A stretch of DNA of 7,453 bases from assembly GCA_046724665.1 (NCBI GenBank), contig JBKOWZ010000100.1:1-7453 (forward strand). Reading direction: 5' to 3'. Each line of letters begins with the position of its first letter. The first letter of the stretch is position 1. Below the pieces are notes generated by a model. The model searched no databases. It saw nothing but the letters and a program-made list of their open reading frames with translations, and was not told where the DNA came from. Origin of the DNA: Actinocrinis sp046724665 (GTDB lineage Bacteria > Actinomycetota > Actinomycetes > Streptomycetales > Catenulisporaceae). The position numbers were made by a program, and so were the translations under genes. Positions 1-6,926 of this stretch are shown here, one piece after another.

Positions 1-19
1 AGATGTGTATAAGAGACAG
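1..19. other. Tn5/Nextera mosaic-end adapter remnant (not genomic)
   Basis: The first 19 bases read AGATGTGTATAAGAGACAG, identical to the Tn5 transposase mosaic end present in Nextera-type sequencing adapters. It sits exactly at the sequence edge and aconitase coding sequence begins immediately after it, which is the picture of untrimmed adapter at a contig end. It places an artificial in-frame TAA (10-12) just upstream of the aconitase frame, so automatic gene callers would wrongly start the gene further in. A natural Tn5 end is very unlikely because the match stops at the mosaic end and no transposon sequence is present. Confidence 0.95.
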
Positions 20-2679
<2,660 letters not shown>

Positions 2680-2713
2680 CGCCGGCCCGCCTCCTACTGG
2701 CAAGTGCGTAGAC

Positions 2714-2750
2714 CGGCCGGCGCGCGGGACACGATCCCGTGCGCCGGCCG
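2714..2750 (+). terminator. Hairpin terminator of acnA
   Basis: A 16-bp stem (2714-2729 pairing with 2735-2750) with a single G-U wobble and a 5-base CACGA loop lies 35 bases after the acnA stop. The stem is almost entirely G/C. No U-tract follows, which is common for actinobacterial terminators. It should isolate acnA from the downstream operon. Confidence 0.85.
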
Positions 2751-3248
2751 CGTCATGTGCGCCGCCCTGCGCGCGTCGGGGATACTGCGGGTGGCGCGAT
2801 AAGAGCAGCTCGGCCGCTTACTGGAAGCATCTGCGCCGCCGAGCCGGATATTGTTGCCCGCTACACCAATCTAGGCCCCAACCCCCTGGTATGCGGTCAG
2901 CCTGGGCGGATCCGGCACCGACCGCGCGCAAGCGGGCGTCCGGGACGTCACGCCCGGCGGCGCGCGCGATCCGGCCGTCGTCGCAACAACGAATCCTGCG
3001 ATCCCTCGCCGGGCACTGCTCCGATGTCTCTGCTCCGGAAAAGGTTCTGGATCGGCGGCGATCGGGTTGCGGCCGGGTAACGGGAAGCGGACCGCAGCAC
3101 GTCCGGGTCTCGATTCGGCAACGTACGGCGGCGCGTTCAGCGCACTGTCGAACGCATGGCCGTGCTCTGTTCGAATTGTTGCCGCGGGCGGTCCGCGCGC
3201 GGCTGCGGGGCACGTCGCCGGGTAGACCACGGCGCCTTCAGGACACAG
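2751..3248. other. Gene-free spacer between acnA and the xyl operon control region
   Basis: About 500 bases with no supportable gene. GC is lower than in the genes (two 60-base lines of the acnA-xylF spacer, one here and one in the xylF leader, gave about 60-62%, against about 72% for one line of acnA). Several open frames occur on both strands (for example 2818-3213 minus and 2891-3385 plus), but their products are rich in Arg, Cys and Pro, resemble no family I know, lack clear ribosome-binding sites and overlap one another. A short imperfect hairpin is possible at 3181-3203. I see no tRNA, transposon ends or repeat array. Confidence 0.6.
3218..3230. promoter_or_regulatory. Possible degenerate dre half-site
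   Basis: Bases 3223-3230 read TAGACCAC, identical to the right half of the palindrome at 3251-3262 (TAGACCA); the left half is degenerate, giving 8 of 12 matches to the full core. It lies 33 bases upstream of the perfect site, close to three helical turns, a spacing that would put two bound dimers on the same DNA face. An 8/12 match can easily occur by chance. Confidence 0.3.
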
Positions 3249-3264
3249 AGTGGTCTAGACCATG
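3249..3264. promoter_or_regulatory. DasR-type operator (dre) upstream of xylF
   Basis: The central 12 bases (3251-3262) form the perfect palindrome TGGTCTAGACCA. The known dre consensus of DasR, the GntR/HutC-family N-acetylglucosamine regulator of Streptomyces, is A(G/C)TGGTCTAGACCA(G/C)T. Including the flanks, this site matches 14 of 16 positions; the last two (TG) differ. It lies in the long spacer about 210 bases before the xylF start, so it most likely controls xylF transcription. DasR itself is not in this window. Another HutC-type regulator with the same specificity is possible. Confidence 0.75.
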
Positions 3265-3472
3265 CCCAAAATGTCGGATTCGCCGACCCGCGGTGTATCC
3301 TCGCCCTGCGTGTTGCGTTTCCCAATCGTTACGCCCGTCAGCAAAATCAGCGGTCGGACCCCTTCACAACACAGGGACGACCTAATACGTTGCCGGTCAC
3401 AACATTCCTTGAACGCCGAGCCACCGGGCACTGTTGCCACCGGGCCGGCACTGAGAAAGGACCTACAGCGCG
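3265..3472 (+). promoter_or_regulatory. xylF promoter/leader region
   Basis: Roughly 200 bases between the dre and xylF with no gene. No textbook promoter is evident. The best pair I see is a weak TGTCGG (3272-3277) and TATCCT (3296-3301) with an 18-base spacer just after the operator, which would give a leader of about 165 nt. Other small elements are the inverted repeat GTCGG/CCGAC (3273-3287), an imperfect hairpin at 3352-3382, and two direct copies of CCACCGGG (3421-3428 and 3437-3444) directly before the ribosome-binding site. A 73-codon frame from ATG 3262 runs through the region but has poor third-position GC. Confidence 0.4.
3352..3382 (+). other. Imperfect hairpin in the xylF leader
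   Basis: GGTCG (3352-3356) pairs with CGACC (3378-3382) and CCCT (3360-3363) pairs with AGGG (3373-3376), with a 3-base/1-base internal bulge and a 9-base loop. It may be an RNA structure in the untranslated leader. It is modest in strength and may be incidental. Confidence 0.3.
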
Positions 3473-4606
3473 ATGATGCGTAAGGCCATCCTCACCGCCA
3501 CCGTCGGCGCCGCAGCCCTGGCGTTAGGCGTTGCCGGTTGTTCATCGTCCTCGAACAACGCATCCCCCAACTCCTCGGGCACCGCCACGTCGGGTGGCAA
3601 CGCCAAGGGGGCGAAGATCGGGATCATCCTGCCCGAGACGGCCACCTCGGCGCGGTGGGAGAACGCGGACCGGCCGGCCCTGATGGCGGAGTGCCAGAAG
3701 AAGGGCCTGGACTGCGACATCCAGAACGCGCAGGGCAGTGACCAGCAGGAGAAGACCATCGCCGACACGATGATCAAGACCGAGCACGTGCAGATCCTGA
3801 TCCTGTGCTCGATCGACCCGACCACCGGCCAGGCCGTCACCACCGAGGCCAAGGCCGCCGGCGTCAAGGTCATCGACTACGACCGCCTGGTCACCGGCTC
3901 GAACCCGGACTACTACGTGTCCTTCGACAACGTCGCGGTGGGCAAGGCTCAGGGCACCGCGCTGGCCGCCGCGGTCCAGTCGCTGAACATCGCCAGCCCG
4001 GACGTGGCCATCCTCGACGGCGCCCCGACCGACAACAACGCCACCCTGTTCAACCAGGGCTACATGTCGGTCATCAAGCCGCTGATCGACGCCGGCACCT
4101 GGAAGAAGTCGGCCGAGCAGGCGATCGCCAACTGGGACAACACGACCGCCGGCACCACCTTCTCGTCGATGTACAACAAGGACCACAACATCAACACCGT
4201 CATGGTGGCCAACGACGGCATGGCCAACGCGGTCATCGCGGTGCTGAAGAACCTGCACATCAACGGCAAGGTCGCGGTCTCCGGCCAGGACGCCACCGCC
4301 GCCGGCCTCCAGCACATCCTGGACGGCGACCAGGCCTTCACCATCTACAAGCCGTCCAGCCAGGAGGCCGTCCCGGCCGTGGACCTCGCCGCCGAGCTGG
4401 CCGCGGGCACCACGCCGACCGAGACCTTCTCCAACGTGACCGACCCGACCAACCAGCAGGTCATCAAGTCGCTGCTGGCCACGCCGATCCCGATCACCAA
4501 GGACAACGTCGCCCAGCCGATCAAGGACAAGTACACCTCGTACGCAGACGTGTGCACCGCCGCCTACGCCGCCAAGTGCACCGCGGCCGGCATCTCGGCC
4601 CAGTAG
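3473..4606 (+). CDS. xylF: Xylose-type ABC transporter substrate-binding lipoprotein
   Basis: Extracytoplasmic sugar-binding lipoprotein that delivers a pentose, most likely D-xylose, to the XylGH membrane complex. The 377-residue product starts with a lipoprotein signal: MMRK, a hydrophobic stretch, then lipobox VAGC with Cys23 as the lipidation site, and a Ser/Asn/Gly/Thr-rich linker to about residue 46. The rest is a type I periplasmic-binding fold (Peripla_BP_4). Many blocks match my recollection of E. coli XylF: Arg61-Trp62, YDR (136-138), DYYVSFDN (146-153), the TDNN of GAPTDNN (186-189), AND (246-248), SGQDA (270-274) and IYKP (291-294). These include most positions known to contact xylose in that family. 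The start ATG 3473 has GAGAAAGGA (3453-3461) 11 bases upstream; ATG 3476 is the adjacent alternative. Codon 18 is TTA (3524-3526), and codons around it are poorer in G/C than the rest. A related pentose ligand cannot be excluded. Confidence 0.93.
   Translation: MMRKAILTATVGAAALALGVAGCSSSSNNASPNSSGTATSGGNAKGAKIGIILPETATSARWENADRPALMAECQKKGLDCDIQNAQGSDQQEKTIADTMIKTEHVQILILCSIDPTTGQAVTTEAKAAGVKVIDYDRLVTGSNPDYYVSFDNVAVGKAQGTALAAAVQSLNIASPDVAILDGAPTDNNATLFNQGYMSVIKPLIDAGTWKKSAEQAIANWDNTTAGTTFSSMYNKDHNINTVMVANDGMANAVIAVLKNLHINGKVAVSGQDATAAGLQHILDGDQAFTIYKPSSQEAVPAVDLAAELAAGTTPTETFSNVTDPTNQQVIKSLLATPIPITKDNVAQPIKDKYTSYADVCTAAYAAKCTAAGISAQ
3524..3526 (+). promoter_or_regulatory. Rare TTA leucine codon (potential bldA control) in xylF
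   Basis: Codon 18 of xylF, within the signal peptide h-region, is TTA. In Streptomyces the only tRNA reading UUA is the developmentally regulated bldA product, so genes with a TTA near the start can depend on it. I found no other in-frame TTA in the genes of this window. The role of bldA depends on the host being a streptomycete-like organism, which is inferred. Confidence 0.6.
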
Positions 4607-4617
4607 TACAGGACTGA

Positions 4618-4664
4618 ACGGTCCCGCGCGGCGGCCCGCACCAAGGGTCGCCGCGCGCGACCGT
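4618..4664 (+). terminator. Strong intercistronic hairpin between xylF and xylG
   Basis: A 20-base arm (4618-4637) pairs with 4645-4664 around a 7-base loop (GCACCAA), interrupted by one C-C mismatch and containing one G-U wobble. It begins 12 bases after the xylF stop. There is no U-tract, and xylGH follow without another evident promoter, so it probably acts as a partial terminator or an RNA-stabilising structure. That would give more XylF than XylGH, a common arrangement for binding-protein operons. Confidence 0.75.
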
Positions 4665-4677
4665 GAGCCCGGCTTGT

Positions 4678-4684
4678 AGGGAGG
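4678..4684 (+). promoter_or_regulatory. Strong Shine-Dalgarno before the xylG leader ORF
   Basis: AGGGAGG lies 8 bases before GTG 4693, which is ideal spacing. It is 19 bases from TTG 4704 and 67 bases from GTG 4752, so it does not suit either candidate xylG start directly. This is the reason to propose the short leader ORF. Confidence 0.55.
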
Positions 4685-4692
4685 CGTCGGCC

Positions 4693-4755
4693 GTGCTATC
4701 GCGTTGTCACAGTTTCGCAATATCCAGGCGGGTCCCAGGGAAGAGGTCGAGGTGA
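4693..4755 (+). CDS. Putative 20-codon leader ORF, translationally coupled to xylG
   Basis: A GTG-initiated ORF of 20 codons, preceded at 8 bases by AGGGAGG, ends in a TGA that overlaps the GTG of xylG by the four bases GTGA. The predicted peptide starts MLSRCHSF and is basic, with five Arg and one Lys. It uses codons rare in high-GC actinobacteria (CTA, ATA, AGT and three AGG), unlike its neighbours. This could be a leader peptide whose translation opens or feeds the xylG start, or it may be non-coding sequence with a fortuitous start. I recognise no homologue. It lies just after the intercistronic hairpin. Confidence 0.4.
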   Translation: MLSRCHSFAISRRVPGKRSR

Positions 4756-5549
4756 ACGAGAACGAGCCGATCCTGCGGATGCGCGGGATCACCAAGTCGT
4801 TCGGCCCCGTCAGCGTACTCAAAGGGGTGGACTTCGATGCCCACCTCGGCGAAGTGACGGCGCTGGTCGGCGACAACGGCGCGGGTAAGTCCACGCTGGT
4901 CAAGTGCATCGGTGGCACCTACTCCATCGACGACGGCGACTACTACTTCGAGGGCCGGCCGGTCCGGGTGCACGGCCCGCGCGACTCCGCGGGCATGGGC
5001 ATCGAGATCGTGTACCAGGACCTCGCCCTGTGCGACAACCTCGACATCGTGCAGAACATGTTCCTCGGCCGCGAGCGGATCACCGGGGCGCGCACGCTCG
5101 ACGAGCCGGCCATGGAGCGGCTGGCCGGGGAGACCCTGGCCTCGCTCTCGGTGCGCACCGTCAAGTCCGTGCGGCAGAAGGTCGCCAGCCTCTCCGGCGG
5201 GCAGCGGCAGACCGTGGCCATCGCCAAGGCCGTGCTGTGGAACTCCAAGGTGGTCATCCTCGACGAGCCGACCGCCGCCCTCGGCGTCGCGCAGACCGCC
5301 GAGGTGCTGCGCCTGGTGCGCAACCTGGCCGACCAGGGCCTGGCGGTCATCCTCATCTCGCACAACATGAACGACGTCCTCCAGGTCTCCGACCGGATCG
5401 CGGCGCTCTACCTCGGCCAGATGGCCGCGCAGGTCAAGCGGTCCGAGGTGACGCACACCCAGATCGTCGAACTGATCACGGCGGGCCGCTCGGGCAACCT
5501 CGGGCTGCCGCTGGCCACCACCCTGAGCCCGAACGGAGCAGCGGTATGA
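4752..5549 (+). CDS. xylG: Sugar ABC transporter ATP-binding protein (single ABC domain)
   Basis: Cytoplasmic ATPase that powers the XylFGH pentose importer. From GTG 4752 the product has 265 residues and one complete nucleotide-binding domain: Walker A GDNGAGKST (40-48), Q-loop Gln89 in VYQD, signature LSGGQRQ (147-153), Walker B VVILDEP (167-173, catalytic Glu172) and switch His204 in LISHNM. Start choice: GTG 4752 has AAGAGG (4741-4746) five bases upstream and begins MNENEPILRMRGITKSFG, as expected for the family. The upstream TTG 4704 would add 16 residues (SQFRNIQAGPREEVE) that do not look like the family and has poorly spaced ribosome binding. E. coli XylG and RbsA carry two fused ABC domains; this protein has one and presumably works as a homodimer, as in other actinobacterial members. 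It ends in a 4-base ATGA overlap with xylH. Confidence 0.93.
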   Translation: MNENEPILRMRGITKSFGPVSVLKGVDFDAHLGEVTALVGDNGAGKSTLVKCIGGTYSIDDGDYYFEGRPVRVHGPRDSAGMGIEIVYQDLALCDNLDIVQNMFLGRERITGARTLDEPAMERLAGETLASLSVRTVKSVRQKVASLSGGQRQTVAIAKAVLWNSKVVILDEPTAALGVAQTAEVLRLVRNLADQGLAVILISHNMNDVLQVSDRIAALYLGQMAAQVKRSEVTHTQIVELITAGRSGNLGLPLATTLSPNGAAV

Positions 5550-6829
5550 GCGAGCTCACCGACCGCCGCGCAGACGCCGCACCCGTGGTGACCGCCGCGG
5601 TCCCGCGCAGCATCGGCGAGACCTTCCACAACTACCGCCAGCGCCTGCGCACCGGCGAGATCGGCTCGATGCCGGCCGTGATCGGCATCGTGCTGCTGGT
5701 CGTGATCTTCTCGACCGCGCAGTCCGGCTTCCTGAGCGTCTCCAGCTTCATCTCCATCCTCCAGGAGTCGGCGGCCACCATCATCCTGGCCATGGGCCTG
5801 GTGTTCGTGCTGCTGCTCGGCGAGATCGACCTGTCCGCCGGCGTGGTCGGGTCCACCGCCGCGAGCTGGGGCGCGATCCTGTCGGTCAAGCACGGCATGG
5901 CCTGGCCGATCGCCATCCTCGGCGCCGCCGCGTTCGGCGCGGTGGCCGGCGTGCTGCTCGGCTGGCTGCGCGCCCGCATCGGCATCCCGTCCTTCGTGGT
6001 CACCCTGGCCGCGTTCATCTCCTTCCAGGGCGCGCAGATCCTGGTGATCGGCAGCGGCTCCGGCCAGGTCTCGATCTCCGACAAGACACTGCTCCTGCTG
6101 GACAACGGCCGGCTCTCCCCGGCGCTCGGCTGGGTCTACCTGGTCATCGGCGTGGCCCTGTACGCCGCGGTCAAGCTGATCCAGGTGGCCAGCCGCCGCC
6201 GGCAGGGCCTCGCGGTCGAGCCCATCAGCATGCTGCTGTTCCGGATCGGCGCGCTCGCCGTCGGCGGCGCGGTCTTCGTGTACGTCTGCAACATCGACGA
6301 GGCGCTGGACTGGCAGCAGCGGCAGGGCATCCACATCCGCGGCGTCCCGTGGCTGGTGCCGATCATCGCCGTCCTGCTGGCGATCCTGACCTTCCTGCTG
6401 AACAAGACCCGCTACGGACGGCACGTCTACGCGGTCGGCGGCAACGACGAAGCGGCCCGCCGCGCCGGTATCCCGGTCCGGGTCATCCGCACCTCGGTGT
6501 TCGTCATCTGCTCGACGATGGCCGGCTTCTCCGGGCTCTTCCTCGCCTCGTACCTCAACGGCGTCAACACCCAGGAGGGCGGCGGCAACACGCTGCTGCT
6601 GGCGGTGGCGGCGGCGGTCATCGGCGGCACCTCGCTGGCCGGCGGCCGCGGCCGCGTCGTGGACGCGGTCCTCGGCGGCCTGGCGCTGGGCATCCTCCAG
6701 TACGGGATGAGCGACCTGATCAAGGGGGGCAACGCCGCGGCCTACCAGTACATCATCACCGGCATCGTGCTGCTGCTCGCCGCCGCGGTCGACGCGCTCT
6801 CCCGGCACGCCGGACGGGTGACGAGTTAG
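5546..6829 (+). CDS. xylH: Sugar ABC transporter permease
   Basis: Integral membrane channel subunit of the pentose importer, BPD_transp_2 family (XylH/RbsC type). It has 427 residues, with a hydrophilic N-terminal tail of about 40 residues and then roughly ten to twelve hydrophobic segments (for example 43-58, 76-92, 119-140, 148-168, 194-212, 268-286, 312-336, 398-416). Family hallmarks are GEIDLSAG (92-99) and the cytoplasmic coupling-loop sequence GRHVYAVGGNDEAARRAGIP (291-310), which contacts the ATPase. ATG 5546 overlaps the xylG stop by four bases (ATGA), and GGAG at 5535-5538 lies 7 bases upstream, indicating translational coupling. Residues 213-226 form a basic cytoplasmic loop (SRRRQG). 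No truncation or missing motif is visible. Confidence 0.94.
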   Translation: MSELTDRRADAAPVVTAAVPRSIGETFHNYRQRLRTGEIGSMPAVIGIVLLVVIFSTAQSGFLSVSSFISILQESAATIILAMGLVFVLLLGEIDLSAGVVGSTAASWGAILSVKHGMAWPIAILGAAAFGAVAGVLLGWLRARIGIPSFVVTLAAFISFQGAQILVIGSGSGQVSISDKTLLLLDNGRLSPALGWVYLVIGVALYAAVKLIQVASRRRQGLAVEPISMLLFRIGALAVGGAVFVYVCNIDEALDWQQRQGIHIRGVPWLVPIIAVLLAILTFLLNKTRYGRHVYAVGGNDEAARRAGIPVRVIRTSVFVICSTMAGFSGLFLASYLNGVNTQEGGGNTLLLAVAAAVIGGTSLAGGRGRVVDAVLGGLALGILQYGMSDLIKGGNAAAYQYIITGIVLLLAAAVDALSRHAGRVTS

Positions 6830-6899
6830 GCGCGCCGCCACCGCAGCAGGGCCGGGTGGGGGTGGTACGTCCAAACGCGTCCGACAGGAGGCTCCGGTT
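6830..6899 (+). other. Short gap between xylH and the regulator
   Basis: Seventy bases without a convincing terminator. Only a weak 6-bp GCCACC/GGTGGT pairing with an 18-base loop is possible. I see no clear promoter, so the regulator gene may be co-transcribed with xylFGH. The gap ends with the strong Shine-Dalgarno AGGAGG (6886-6891). Confidence 0.5.
6886..6891 (+). promoter_or_regulatory. Perfect Shine-Dalgarno before the 8-codon leader ORF
   Basis: AGGAGG is the best ribosome-binding sequence in the window and lies 8 bases before ATG 6900. That ATG opens only an 8-codon frame, not the regulator. The regulator frame has a stop at 6901-6903, so this site cannot initiate it directly. Confidence 0.6.
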
Positions 6900-6926
6900 A
6901 TGACTGAGAGGCACTGCCTTGGCTGA
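6900..6926 (+). CDS. Putative 8-codon leader ORF overlapping the ROK gene start
   Basis: ATG 6900, with a perfect AGGAGG at ideal spacing, encodes MTERHCLG and stops at TGA 6924-6926, eight bases beyond the first base of the TTG start of the ROK gene. Ribosomes loading here would terminate next to the regulator start and could reinitiate, which would couple or limit regulator synthesis. Alternatives are a single-base sequencing error that separates this ATG from the regulator frame, or chance. Because the two frames differ by +1, one missing or extra base near 6903-6918 would turn this into the true regulator start. Confidence 0.4.
   Translation: MTERHCLG
6906..6911 (+). promoter_or_regulatory. 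Shine-Dalgarno supporting the TTG start of the ROK gene
   Basis: GAGAGG lies 7 bases before TTG 6919. The only other in-frame ATG nearby (6943) has no ribosome-binding sequence, so this site decides in favour of the TTG start. The site lies inside the 8-codon leader ORF. Confidence 0.5.

Noticed and set aside
1..19. Natural Tn5 or IS50 end
   Set aside because: The match is the engineered 19-base mosaic end at the very edge of the sequence, which is the hallmark of library adapter.
2818..3385. Overlapping open frames on both strands in the spacer (2818-3213 and 2871-3230 minus, 2891-3385 plus)
   Set aside because: Products rich in Arg/Cys/Pro without recognisable domains, no good ribosome-binding sites, mutual overlap and lower GC. 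They look like chance frames in non-coding DNA.
3405..3461. TCCTT (3406-3410) could pair with AAGGA (3457-3461) and mask the xylF ribosome-binding site
   Set aside because: Only five base pairs across a 46-base loop with no extension on either side; too weak to claim.
3262..3483. 73-codon frame beginning at the ATG at the edge of the dre palindrome and overlapping the xylF start
   Set aside because: The geometry is tempting as a leader peptide, but there is no clear SD and third codon positions are not G/C-biased (ATA, GTA, CTA, CAA, TCA and others appear), unlike real genes here.
3542..4918. Long minus-strand open frame (458 codons) opposite xylF
   Set aside because: It is a mirror of the strong codon bias of xylF: the product is a Gly/Val/Arg/Asp-rich string with no family resemblance, and it crosses the xylF-xylG spacer. 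XylF is clearly the real gene.
4904..6829. Apparent 641-codon plus-strand frame ending as XylH
   Set aside because: Its first 214 residues are an Arg/Pro/Gly-rich out-of-frame reading of xylG. Only the part from ATG 5546 is XylH, with its own SD and ATGA overlap.
6837..6866. Possible terminator after xylH (GCCACC/GGTGGT)
   Set aside because: Six pairs including a G-U wobble, with an 18-base loop and no U-tract; not convincing.
5408..6874. Minus-strand 488-codon open frame opposite xylH
   Set aside because: Low-complexity Asp/Gln/Arg/Ala-rich product with no motif; it is the antisense shadow of a high-GC membrane protein gene.
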